In this document: positions 27,791 to 41,600 of the stretch, one piece after another
Layout: each line of letters opens with the position of its first letter
Numbering within the stretch: the first letter of the stretch is position 1
Assembly (NCBI RefSeq): GCF_050948215.1
Contig: NW_027488952.1
Location: 124,001-188,000 of the forward strand
Direction: 5' to 3'
Length of the DNA stretch: 64,000 nucleotides
Source of the DNA: Halictus rubicundus
Taxonomy: Eukaryota > Arthropoda > Insecta > Hymenoptera > Halictidae
Made by a program: the position numbers and the translations under genes
The notes under the pieces: model-generated
Told to the model about the DNA's origin: nothing
Databases searched by the model: none
What the model saw: the letters and a program-made list of their open reading frames with translations, nothing else

Positions 27791-30700
27791 AGAGGATAGG
27801 ATAGGATAGAGGATAGGATAGGATAGAGGATTGGATAGGATAGAGGAGAGGATAGGATAGAGGATAGGATAGGATAGAGGTTAGGATAGTATAGAGGATA
27901 AGATTTGATAGAGGATAGGATAGGATAGAGGATAGGATAGGATAGAGGGTAGGATAGGATAGAGGATAGGATAGGATAGAGGATAGGATAGGATAGAGGA
28001 TAGGATAGGATAGAGGATAGGATAGGATAGAGGAGAGGATAGGATAGAGGATAGGATAGGATAGAGGATAGGATAGGATAGAGGATTGGATAGAATAAAG
28101 GATAGGATTGGATAGAGGATAGGATAATATAGAGGATACGATATGTTAGAGGATAGGAAAGAGGATAGGATAGGGTATTGGATAGGATAGAGGATAGGAT
28201 AGGATAGTGGATAGGATAAAATAGAGGATAGATAAGAGGATAGGGGATTGGATAGGATAGAGGATAGGATAGGATAGGATAGGATAGGATAGGATAGAGG
28301 ATAGGATAGGATAGAGGATAGGATAGGATAGAGGATATTGTAGGATAGAGGATATAATAGGATAGAGGATAGGATATGATAGAGGATAGGATCGGATAGA
28401 GGATAGGATAGGATAGAGGATAGGATAGGATAGAGGATTGGATAGGATAGAGGATAGGATAGGATAGAGGATAGGATAGGATAGAGGTTAGGATAGTATA
28501 GAGGATAGGATTTGATAGAGGATAGGATAGGATAGAGGATAGGATAGGATAGAGGGTAGGATAGGATAGAGGATACGATAGGATAGAGGATAGGATAGGA
28601 TAGAGGATAGGATAGGATAGAGGATAGGATAGGATAGAGGAGAGGATAGGATAGAGGATAGGATAGGATAGAGGATAGGATAGGATAGATGATAGGATAG
28701 GATAGAGGATAGGATAGGATAGAGGATAGGATAGGATGGGATAGAGGATAGGATAGGGTATTGAATAGGATAGAGGATAGGATAGGATAGAGGATAGGAT
28801 AGGATAGAGGATAGGATAGGATAGATGATAGGATAGGATAGAGGATAGGATAGGATAGAGGATAGGATAGGATAGAGGATAGGATAGGATAGAGGATAGG
28901 ATAGGATAGAGGGTAGGATAGGATAGAGGATAGGATAGGATAGAGGGTAGGATAGGATAGAGGATAGTATAGGATAGAGGATAGGATAGGATAGAGGATA
29001 GGATAGGATAAAGGATAGGATAGGATTGAGGATAGGATAGTGGATAGGATAGAGGATAGGATAGGATAGAGGATAGGATAGTATAGAGGATAGGATAGGA
29101 TAGAGGATAGGATAGGATAGAGGTTAGGATAGAGGATAGGATAGGATAGAGGATAGGATAGAGGATAGGATAGGATAGAGGATAGGATAGGATAGAGGAT
29201 AGGATAGGATAGAGGATAGGATAGGATAGAGGATAGGATAGGTAGAGGATAGGATAGGATAGAGGATTGGATAGGATAGAGGATAGGATAGGATAGAGGA
29301 TAGGATAGGATAGGATAGAGGATAGGTTAGGATAGACGATAGGATAGGATAGAGGATAGGATAGGATGGAGGATATGATAGGATGGGATAGAGGATAGGA
29401 TAGGCTATTGGATATTATAGAGGATAGGAAAGGATAGTGGATAGGATAGGATAGAGGATAGGATAGGATACAGGATAGGGTAGGGTAGAGGATAGGATAG
29501 GATAGATGATAGGATAGGATAGAGGATAGGATAGGATACAGGATAGGGTAGGGTAGAGGATAGGATAGAGGATAGGATAGGATAGAGGATAGGATAGGAT
29601 AGAGGATAGGATAGGATAGAGGATAGGATAGGATAGAGGATAGGATAGGATAGAGGATAGGATAGGATAGAGGATAGGATAGGATAGAGGATAGGATAGG
29701 ATAGAGGATAGGATAGGATAGAGGATAGGATAGGATAGAGGATAGGATAGGATAGAGTATAGGATAGTATAGAGAATAGGATAGGATAGAGGATAGGAAA
29801 GAGGATACCATGTAATACAGTATAGGATAGGATTGCTTATAGGATGGGATAGAGGATAGGATAGGGTATTGGATAGGATAGAGGATAGGATAGGATAGAG
29901 GATAGGATAGGATAGGATATAGGATAGGATAGGATAGAGGATAGGATAGGATAGAGGATAGGATAGGATAGAGGATAGGATATGATAGAGGATAGGATTG
30001 GATAGAGGATAGGATAGGATAGAGGATAGGATAGGATAGAGAATAGGATAGGATAGAGCATAGGATAGGATAGAGGATAGGATAGGATAGAGGATAGGAT
30101 AGGATAGAGGATAGGATAGGATAGAGGATAGGATAGGATAGAGGATAGGATAGAGGATAGGATAGTATAGAGGATAGGATAGGATAGAGGATAGGATAGG
30201 ATAGAGGATAGGATAGAGGATAGGATAGAGGATAGGATAGGATAGAGGATAGGATAGGGTAGAGGATAGGATAGGACAGAGTATATTATAGAGTAGAGGA
30301 TAGAATAGGATAGAGGATACGATATGTTAGAGGATAGGCAAGAGGATAGGATATAATACAGTATAGGATAGGATTGAGTATAGGATGGGATAGAGGATAG
30401 GATAGGATAGAGGATAGTATAGGATAGAGGATAGGATAGGATAGAGGATAGGATAGGATAAAGGATAGGATAGGATTGAGGATAGGATAGTGCATAGGAT
30501 AGAGGATAGAATAGGATAGAGGATAGGATAGTATAGAGGATAGGATAGGATAGAGGATAGGATAGGATAGAGAATAGGATAGGATACAGGATAGGATAGG
30601 ATAGATGATAGTATATTATAGAGAATAGGATAGGATAGAGGATAGGATAGGATAGAGGATAGGATAGTATAGAGGATAGGACAGGATAGAGGATAGGATA

Positions 30701-32069
30701 GGATAGAGGATAGGATAGAGGATAGGATAGGATAGAGGATAGGATAGAGGATAGGATAGGATAGAGGATAGGATAGGATAGAGGATAGGATAGGATAGAG
30801 GATATGATAGGATAGAGGATAGGATAGGATAGAGGATAGGATAGCATAGAGGATAGGATAGGTAGAGGATAGGATAGGATAGAGGATAGGATAGGATAGA
30901 GGAGATGATAGGATAGAGGATAGGATAGGATAGAGGATATTATAGGGTAGAGGATAGGATAGGATAGAGGATACGATATGATAGAGGATAGGAAAGAGGA
31001 TAGGGGATTGGATAGGATAGAGGATAGGATAGGATAGGACAGGATAGGATAGGATAGGATAGAGGATAGGATAGGATAGAGGATAGTATAGGATAGAGAA
31101 TAGGATAGGATAGAGGATAGGATAGAATAAAGGATAGGATTGGATAGAGGATAGGATATGATAGAGGATAGGAAAGAGGATAGGGGATTGGATTGGATAG
31201 GATAGAGGATAGGATAGGATAGGATAGGATAGGATAGGATAGGATAGGATAGTGGATAGGATAGGATAGAGGATAGGATAGGATAGAGGATAGGATAGGA
31301 TAGAGGATAGGATATGATAGAGGATAGGAAAGAGGATAGGGGATTGGATTGGATAGGATAGAGGATAGGATAGGATAGGATAGGATAGGATAGGATAGGA
31401 TAGGATAGGATAGAGGATAGGATAGGATAGAGGATAGGATAGGATAGAGGATATTGTAGGATAGAGGATATAATGGGATAGAGGATAGGATAGGATAGAG
31501 GATAGGATCGGATAGAGGATAGGATAGGATAGAGGATAGGATAGGATAGAGGATTGGATAGGATAGAGGATAGGATAGGATAGAGGATAGGATAGGATAG
31601 AGGTTAGGATAGTATAGAGGATAGGATTTGATAGAGGATAGGATAGGATAGAGGATAGGATAGGATAGAGGGTAGGATAGGATAGAGGATAGGATAGGAT
31701 AGAGGATAGGATAGGATAGAGGATAGGATAGGATAGAGGATAGGATAGGATAGAGGAGAGGATAGGATAGAGGATAGGATAGGATAGAGGATAGGATAGG
31801 ATAGAGGATTGGATAGAATAAAGGATAGGATTGGATAGAGGATAGGATAATATAGAGGATACGATATGTTAGAGGATAGGAAAGAGGATAGGATATAATA
31901 CAGTATAGGATAGGATTGAGTATAGTATGGGATAGAGGATAGGCTAGGGTATTGGATAGGATAGAGGATAGGATAGGATAGAGGATAGGATAGGATAGAG
32001 GATAGGATAGGATAGAGGATAGGATAGAGGATAGGATAGGATAGAGGATAGGATAGGATAGAGGATAGG
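27791..32069. repeat. Satellite segment with expanded pure AGGAT runs
   Basis: This part has unusually long pure pentamer runs. One has 6 AGGAT at 28266-28295, one has 8 at 31211-31250 and one has 9 at 31367-31411; related runs of 7 and 6 lie just to the left at 27246-27280 and 27642-27671. Several of these runs follow the motif ggggattgg. A block B variant reading taccatgtaatacag is at about 29807, recalling the 6041/7432 form. Block copies with gatataatacag occur at about 30354 and 31890. No gene is seen. Confidence 0.85.
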
Positions 32070-34350
32070 ATAGGATAGAGGGTAGGGTAGAATTTGGATA
32101 GGATACAGGATATTATAGGGTAGAGGATAGGATAGGATAGAGGATATGATATGATAGAGGATAGGATAGAGGATAGGATAGAATAAAGGATAGGATTGGA
32201 TAGAGGATAGGATAATATAGAGGATACGATATGTTAGAGGATAGGAAAGAGGATAGGATATAATACAGAATAGGATAGGATTGAGTATAGGATGGGATAG
32301 AGGATAGGATAGGATAGAGGATAGGATAGGGTAGAGGATATAATAGGATAGATAATAGGATAGGATAGAGGATAGGATAGGATAGAGGAGAGGATAGGAT
32401 AGGATGGGATAGAGGATAGGATAGGGTATTAGATAGGATAGAGGATAGGATAGGATAGAGGATAGGATAGGATAGAGGATAGGATAGGGTAGAGGATAGG
32501 ATAGGATAGAGGATAGGATAGGATAGGATAGGATAGAGGATAGGATAGGATAGGATAGAGGATAGGATAGGATAGAGGATAGGATAGAGGATAGGATAGG
32601 ATAGAGGATAGGATAGGATAGAGGATAGGATAGGATAGATGATAGGATAGGATAGAGTATAGGATAGGATAGAGGATAGGATAGGATAGAGGATAGGATA
32701 GGATAGAGGATAGGATAGGATAGAGGGTAGGATAGGATAGAGGATAGGATAGGATAGAGGATAGGATAGGATAGAGGATAGGATAGGATAGAGGATAGTA
32801 TAGGATAGAGGATTGGATAGGATAGAGGATAGGATAGGATAGAGGATAGGATAGAGGATAGGATAGGATAGAGGAGAGGATAGGATAGAGGAGAGGATAG
32901 GATAGAGGATAGGATAGGATAGGATAGGATAGGATAGAGGATAGGATAGAGGATAGGATAGAATAGAGGATAGGATAGGATAGAGGATAGGGTAGGATAG
33001 AGGATAGGATAGGATAGAGGATACGATAGGGTAGAGGATAGGATAGGATAGAGGATAGGATAGGATAGAGGATACGGTATGTTAGAGGATAGGAAAGAGG
33101 ATAGGATATAATACAGTATAGGATAGGATTGAGTATAGGATGTGATAGAGGATAGGATAGCTGATTGGATAGGATAGAGGATAGGATAGGATAGAGGATA
33201 GGATAGGATAGAGGATAGGATAGGATAGGATAGAGGATAGGATAGGATAGAGGGTAGGATAGGATAGAGGGTAGGATAGGATAGAGGATAGGATAGGATA
33301 GAGGATAGGATAGGATAGAGGATAGGATAGGATAGAGGATATTATAGGGTAGAGGATAGGATAGGATAGAGGATACGATATGATAGAGGATAGGAAAGAG
33401 GATAGGATATAATACAGTATAGGATAGGATTGAGTATAGGATGGGATAGAGGATAGGATACGGTATTGGATAGGATATAGGATAGGATAGGATAGAGGAT
33501 AGGATAGGATAGACGAAAGGATAGGAGAGAGGATAGGATAGAATAAAGGATAGGATAGGATAGAGGATGGGATAGGATAGAGGATAGGATAGGATAGAGG
33601 ATAGGATAGGAAGGAAGATAGGATAGGATAGAGGATACGATAGGATACAGGATAGGATAGGATAGAGGATAGGATACGATAGAGGAGAGGATAGGATAGA
33701 GGATAGGATAGGATAGATGATAGGATAGGATAGAGGATAGGATAGGATAGAGGATAGGATACGATAGAGGAGAGGATAGGATAGAGGATAGGATAGGATA
33801 GATGATAGGATAGGATAGAGGATAGGATAGGATAGAGGATAGGATAGGATGGGATAGAGGATAGGATAGGGTATTGAATAGGATAGAGGATATTATAGGG
33901 TAGAGGATAGGATAGGATAGAGGATACGATAGGATAGAGGATAGGATAGGATAGAGGATATGATACGATAGAGGAGAGGATAGGATAGAGGATTGGATAG
34001 AATAAAGGATAGGATTGGATAGAGGATAGGATAATATAGAGGATACGATATGTTAGAGGATAGGAAAGAGGATAGGATATAATACAGTATAGGATAGGAT
34101 TGAGTATAGTATGGGATAGAGGATAGGCTAGGGTATTGGATAGGATAGAGGATAGGATAGGATAGAGGATAGGATAGGATAGAGGATAGGATAGGATAGA
34201 GGATAGGATAGGATAGAGGATAGGATAGGATAGAGGATAGGATAGGATAGAGGATAGGATAGGATAGAGGATAGGATAGGATAGAGGATAGGATAGGATA
34301 GAGGATAGGATAGGATAGAGGATAGGATAGGATAGATGACAGGATAGGAT
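32070..34350. repeat. Segmental duplication of about 4.3 kb offset, copy 1
   Basis: Markers here recur about 4.30-4.36 kb to the right: tattatagggtagagg (32111/36473), tataataggatagataatagg (32339/36701), gatacggtatgttag (33071/37372) and ggctagggtattgg (34126/38461). The offset drifts by tens of bp, consistent with gain and loss of satellite units after duplication. The first gacgaaagg (block C) and first gctgattgg (block F) that I see in the window are here, near 33511 and 33171. Confidence 0.75.
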
Positions 34351-35514
34351 AGAGGATAGGATAGGATAGAGGATATTGTAGGATAGAGGATATCATAGGA
34401 TAGAGGATAGGATAGGATAGAGGATAGGATAGGATAGAGGATAGGATAGGATAGAGGGTAGGGTAGAATTTGGATAGGATACAGGATAGCATAGGATAGA
34501 GTATAGGATAGGATAGAGAAGAGAATGGGATAGTGGATATTATAGGGTAGAGGATAGGATAGGAAGGAAGATAGGATAGGATAGAGGATACGATAGGATA
34601 CAGGATAGGATAGGATAGAGGATAGGATACGATAGAGGAGAGGATAGGATAGAGGATAGGATAGGATAGATGATAGGATAGGATAGAGGATAGGATAGGA
34701 TAGAGGATAGGATACGATAGAGGAGAGGATAGGATAGAGGATAGGATAGGATAGATGATAGGATAGGATAGAGGATAGGATAGGATAGAGGATAGGATAG
34801 GATGGGATAGAGGATAGGATAGGGTATTGAATAGGATAGAGGATATTATAGGGTAGAGGATAGGATAGGATAGAGGATACGATAGGATAGAGGATAGGAT
34901 AGGATAGAGGATATGATACGATAGAGGAGAGGATAGGATAGAGGATTGGATAGAATAAAGGATAGGATTGGATAGAGGATAGGATAATATAGAGGATACG
35001 ATATGTTAGAGGATAGGAAAGAGGATAGGATATAATACAGTATAGGATAGGATTGAGTATAGTATGGGATAGAGGATAGGCTAGGGTATTGGATAGGATA
35101 GAGGATAGGATAGGATAGAGGATAGGATAGGATAGAGGATAGGATAGGATAGAGGATAGGATAGGATAGAGGATAGGATAGGATAGAGGATAGGATAGGA
35201 TAGAGGATAGGATAGGATAGAGGATAGGATAGGATAGAGGATAGGATAGGATAGAGGATAGGATAGGATAGAGGATAGGATAGGATAGATGACAGGATAG
35301 GATAGAGGATAGGATAGGATAGAGGATATTGTAGGATAGAGGATATCATAGGATAGAGGATAGGATAGGATAGAGGATAGGATAGGATAGAGGATAGGAT
35401 AGGATAGAGGGTAGGGTAGAATTTGGATAGGATACAGGATAGCATAGGATAGAGTATAGGATAGGATAGAGAAGAGAATGGGATAGTGGATATTATAGGG
35501 TAGAGGATAGGATA
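33596..35514. repeat. Tandem 953-bp higher-order repeat, two copies
   Basis: Copy one is 33596-34548 and copy two is 34549-35501, with the match ending about 35514. The offset was checked at aggaaggaagatagg (33608/34561), gggtattgg (34131/35084) and gatgacaggatagg (34335/35288). A 600-bp sub-interval (33893-34492 and 34846-35445) translates identically in both, which supports near-identity. The unusual agaagagaatgggatagtgg motif closes each copy. Confidence 0.92.
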
Positions 35515-36429
35515 GGATAGAGGATAGGATAGGATAGATGATAGGATAGGATAGAGGATAGGATAGGATAGAGAATAGGATAGGATAGGACAGAGGGTAG
35601 GATAGGATAGACGAAAGGATAGGATAGAGGATAGGATAGAATAAAGGATAGGATAGGATAGAGGATACGATAGGATAGAGGATAGGATAGGATAGAGGAT
35701 ATTATAGGGTAGAGGATAGGATAGGATAGAGGATACGATATGATAGAGGATAGGAAAGAGGATAGGATATAATACAGTATAGGATAGGATTGAGTATAGG
35801 ATGGGATAGAGGATAGGATACGGTATTGGATAGGATATAGGATAGGATAGGATAGAGGATAGGATAGGATAGAGGATAGGATAGGATAGAGGATAGGATA
35901 GGATAGACGAAAGTATAGGATAGAGGATAGGATAGAATAAAGGATAGGATAGGATAGAGGATACGATAGGATAGAGGATTGGATAGGATAGAGGATAGGA
36001 TAGGATAGAGGATAGGATAGAGGATAGGATAGGATAGAGGAGAGGATAGGATAGAGGATAGGATAGAATAAAGGATAGGATAGGATAGAGGATACGATAG
36101 GATAGAGGATTGGATAGGATAGAGGATAGGATAGGATAGAGGATAGGATAGAGGATAGGATAGGATAGAGGAGAGGATAGGATAGAGGAGAGGATAGGAT
36201 AGAGGATAGGATAGGATAGAGGATAGGATAGGAAAGAAGATAGGATAGGATAGAGGATACGATAGGATACAGGATAGGATAGGATAGAGGATAGGATACG
36301 ATAGAGGAGAGGATAGGATAGAGGATAGGATAGGATAGATGATAGGATAGGATAGAGGATAGGATAGGATAGAGGATAGGATAGGATAGAGGATAGGATA
36401 GGATAGAGGATAGGATAGGATAGAGGATA
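35515..36429. repeat. Satellite between duplicated segments, block C rich
   Basis: Block C (gacgaaag ... gatagaataaaggatagg) appears at about 35610 and 35905, with a partial repeat of its second half at about 36065. One block B copy lies at about 35700-35830 with the tail gatacggtattgg. No gene or unique sequence is seen. Confidence 0.8.
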
Positions 36430-38680
36430 GGATAGGATAGAGGGTAGGGTAGAATTTGGATAGGATACAGGATATTATAGGGTAGAGGATAGGATAGGAT
36501 AGAGGATATGATATGATAGAGGATAGGATAGAGGATAGGATAGAATAAAGGATAGGAGTGGATAGAGGATAGGATAATATAGAGGATACGATATGTTAGA
36601 GGATAGGAAAGAGGATAGGATATAATACAGAATAGGATAGGATTGAGTATAGGATGGGATAGAGGATAGGATAGGATAGAGGATAGGATAGGGTAGAGGA
36701 TATAATAGGATAGATAATAGGATAGGATAGAGGATAGGATAGGATAGAGGAGAGGATAGGATAGAGGATAGGATAGGATAGAGGATAGGATAGGATGGGA
36801 TAGAGGATAGGATAGGGTATTAGATAGGATAGAGGATAGGATAGGATAGAGGATAGGATAGGATAGGATAGAGGATAGGATAGGATAGGATAGAGGATAG
36901 GATAGGATAGAGGATAGGATAGAGGATAGGATAGGATAGAGGATAGGATAGGATAGAGGATAGGATAGGATAGATGATAGGATAGGATAGAGGATAGGAT
37001 AGGATAGAGGATAGGATAGGATAGAGGATAGGATAGGATAGAGGATAGGATAGGATAGAGGGTAGGATAGGATAGAGGATAGGATAGGATAGAGGATAGG
37101 ATAGGATAGAGGATAGGATAGGATAGAGGATAGGATAGGATAGAGGATTGGATAGGATAGAGGATAGGATAGGATAGAGGATAGGATAGAGGATAGGATA
37201 GGATAGAGGATAGGATAGGATAGGATAGGATAGGATAGAGGATAGGATAGAGGATAGGATAGAATAGAGGATAGGATAGGATAGAGGATAGGGTAGGATA
37301 GAGGATAGGATAGGATAGAGGATACGATAGGGTAGAGGATAGGATAGGATAGAGGATAGGATAGGATAGAGGATACGGTATGTTAGAGGATAGGAAAGAG
37401 GATAGGATATAATACAGTATAGGATAGGATTGAGTATAGGATGTGATAGAGGATAGGATAGCTGATTGGATAGGATAGAGGATAGGATAGGATAGAGGAT
37501 AGGATAGGATAGAGGATAGGATAGGATAGAGGATAGGATAGGATAGAGGATAGGATAGGATAGGATAGAGGATAGGATAGGATAGAGGGTAGGATAGGAT
37601 AGAGGGTAGGATAGGATAGAGGATAGGATAGGATAGAGGATAGGATAGGATAGAGGATAGGATAGGATAGAGGATATTATAGAGTAGAGGATAGGATAGG
37701 ATAGAGGATACGGTATGTTAGAGGATAGGAAAGAGGATAGGATATAATACAGTATAGGATAGGATTGAGTATAGGATGTGATAGAGGATAGGATAGCTGA
37801 TTGGATAGGATAGAGGATAGGATAGGATAGAGGATAGGATAGGATAGACGAAAGGATAGGAGAGAGGATAGGATAGAATAAAGGATAGGATAGGATAGAG
37901 GATGGGATAGGATAGAGGATAGGATAGGATAGAGGATAGGATAGGAAAGAAGATAGGATAGGATAGAGGATACGATAGGATACAGGATAGGATAGGATAG
38001 AGGATAGGATACGATAGAGGAGAGGATAGGATAGAGGATAGGATAGGATAGATGATAGGATAGGATAGAGGATAGGATAGGATAGAGGATAGGATACGAT
38101 AGAGGAGAGGATAGGATAGAGGATAGGATAGGATAGATGATAGGATAGGATAGAGGATAGGATAGGATAGAGGATAGGATAGGATGGGATAGAGGATAGG
38201 ATAGGGTATTGAATAGGATAGAGGATATTATAGGGTAGAGGATAGGATAGGATAGAGGATACGATAGGATAGAGGATAGGATAGGATAGAGGATATGATA
38301 CGATAGAGGAGAGGATAGGATAGAGGATTGGATAGAATAAAGGATAGGATTGGATAGAGGATAGGATAATATAGAGGATACGATATGTTACAGGATAGGA
38401 AAGAGGATAGGATATAATACAGTATAGGATAGGATTGAGTATAGTATGGGATAGAGGATAGGCTAGGGTATTGGATAGGATAGAGGATAGGATAGGATAG
38501 AGGATAGGATAGGATAGAGGATAGGATAGGATAGAGGATTGGATAGGATATAGGATAGGATAGGATAGAGGATAGGATAGGATAGAGGATAGGATAGGAT
38601 AGAGGATAGGATAGGATAGAGGATAGGATAGGATAGAGGATAGGATAGGATAGAGGATAGGATAGGATAGAGGATAGGAT
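36430..38680. repeat. Segmental duplication of about 4.3 kb offset, copy 2
   Basis: This is the counterpart of about 32070-34350, with the same order of markers: block A gggtagaatttgg, gatatgatatg, gataataggatagg, gatacggtatgttag, gctgattgg and ggctagggtattgg. It differs by small unit-sized indels and an inserted second gatacggtatgttag/gctgattgg segment near 37700-37810. Confidence 0.75.
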
Positions 38681-41600
38681 CGGATAGAGGATTGGATAGG
38701 ATAGTCGATAGGATAGGATGGGATAGGATAGAGTATAGGATAGGATAGAGGATAGGATAGGATAGAGGGTAGGGTAGAATTTGGATAGGATACAGGATAT
38801 TATAGGGTAGAGGATAGGATAGGATAGAGGATATGATATGATAGAGGATAGGATAGAGGATAGGATAGAATAAAGGATAGGATTGGATAGAGGATAGGAT
38901 AATATAGAGGATACGATATGTTAGAGGATAGGAAAGAGGATAGGATATAATACAGAATAGGATAGGATTGAGTATAGGATGGGATAGAGGATAGGATAGG
39001 ATAGAGGACAGGATAGGGTAGAGGATATAATAGGATAGATAATAGGATAGGATAGAGGATAGGATAGGATAGAGGAGAGGATAGGATAGAGGATAGGATA
39101 GGATAGAGGATAGGATAGGATAGATGACAGGATAGGATAGAGGATAGGATAGGATAGAGGATATTGTAGGATAGAGGATATAATAGGATAGAGGATAGGA
39201 TAGGATAGAGGATAGGATAGGATAGAGGATAGGATAGGATAGAGGGTAGGGTAGAATTTGGATAGGATACAGGATAGCATAGGATAGAGTATAGGATAGG
39301 ATAGAGAAGAGGATGGGATAGTGGATATTATAGGGTAGAGGATAGGATAGGATAGAGGATAGGATAGGATAGATGATAGGATAGGATAGAGGATAGGATA
39401 GGATAGAGAATAGGATAGGATAGGATAGAGGGTAGGATAGGATAGACGAAAGGATAGGATAGAGGATAGGATAGAATAAAGGATAGGATAGGATAGAGGA
39501 TACGATAGGATAGAGGATAGGATAGGATAGAGGATATTATAGGGTAGAGGATAGGATAGGATAGAGGATACGATATGATAGAGGATAGGAAAGAGGATAG
39601 GATATAATACAGTATAGGATAGGATTGAGTATAGGATGGGATAGAGGATAGGATACGGTATTGGATAGGATATAGGATAGGATAGGATAGAGGATAGGAT
39701 AGGATAGAGGATAGGATAGGATAGAGGATAGGATAGGATAGACGAAAGGATAGGATAGAGGATAGGATAGAATAAAGGATAGGATAGGATAGAGGATACG
39801 ATAGGATAGAGGATAGGATAGGATAGAGGATAGGATACGATAGAGGAGAGGATAGGATAGAGGATAGGATAGGATAGATGATAGGATAGGATAGAGGATA
39901 GGATAGGATAGAGGATAGGATAGGATGGGATAGAGGATAGGATAGGGTATTGAATAGGATAGAGGATAGGATAGGATAGAGGATATTATAGGGTAGAGGA
40001 TAGGATAGGATAGAGGATACGATATGATAGAGGATAGGAAAGAGGATAGGATATAATACAGTATAGGATAGGATTGAGTATAGGATGGGATAGAGGATAG
40101 GATACGGTATTGGATAGGATATAGGATAGGATAGGATAGAGGATAGGATAGGATAGAGGATAGGATAGGATAGAGGATAGGATAGGATAGACGAAAGGAT
40201 AGGATAGAGGATAGGATAGAATAAAGGATAGGATAGGATAGAGGATACGATAGGATAAGAGGATAGGATAGGATAGAGGATAGGATAGGATAGATGACAG
40301 GATAGGATAGAGGATAGGATAGGATAGAGGATATTGTAGGATAGAGGATATCATAGGATAGAGGATAGGGTAGGATAGAGGATAGGATAGGATAGAGGAT
40401 AGGATAGGATAGAGGGTAGGGTAGAATTTGGATAGAATACAGGATAGCATAGGATAGAGTATAGGATATGATAGAGAAGAGGATGGGATAGTGGATATTA
40501 TAGGGTAGAGGATAGGATAGGATAGAGGATAGGATAGGATAGATGATAGGATAGGATAGAGGATAGGATAGGATAGAGAATAGGATAGGATAGAGGATAG
40601 GATAGGATAGAGGATAGGATAGGATAGAGGATAGGATAGGATAGAGGATAGGATAGGATAGAGGATAGGATAGGATAGAGGATAGGATAGGATAGATGAC
40701 AGGATAGGATAGAGGATAGGATAGGATAGAGAATAGGATAGGATAGGATAGAGGATAGGATAGGATAGACGAAAGTATAGGATAGAGGATAGGATAGAAT
40801 AAAGGATAGGATAGGATAGAGGATACGATAGGATAGAGGATTGGATAGGATAGAGGATAGGATAGGATAGAGGATAGGATAGAGGATAGGATAGGATAGA
40901 GGATAGGGTAGGATAGAGGATAGGATAGGATAGAGGATACGATAGGGTAGAGGATAGGATAGGATAGAGGATAGGATAGGATAGAGGATACGGTATGTTA
41001 GAGGATAGGAAAGAGGATAGGATATAATACAGTATAGGATAGGATTGAGTATAGGATGTGATAGAGGATAGGATAGCTGATTGGATAGGATAGAGGATAG
41101 GATAGGATAGAGGATAGGATAGGATAGAGGATAGAGGATAGGATAGGATAGAGGATAGGATAGGATAGGATAGAGGATAGGATAGGATAGAGGGTAGGAT
41201 AGGATAGAGGGTAGGATAGGATAGAGGATAGGATAGGATAGAGGATAGGACAGGATAGAGGATAGGATAGGATAGAGGATATTATAGGGTAGAGGATAGG
41301 ATAGGATAGAGGATACGATATGATAGAGGATAGGAAAGAGGATAGCATATAATACAGTATAGGATAGGATTGAGTATAGGATAGGATAGAGGATAGGATA
41401 GGATAGGATAGAGGGTAGGATAGGATAGAGGGTAGGATAGGATAGAGGATAGGATAGGATAGAGGATAGGATAGGAAAGAAGATAGGATAGGATAGAGGA
41501 TACGATAGGATACAGGATAAGATAGGATAGAGGATAGGATACGATAGAGGAGAGGATAGGATAGAGGATAGGATAATATAGAGGATACGATATGTTAGAG

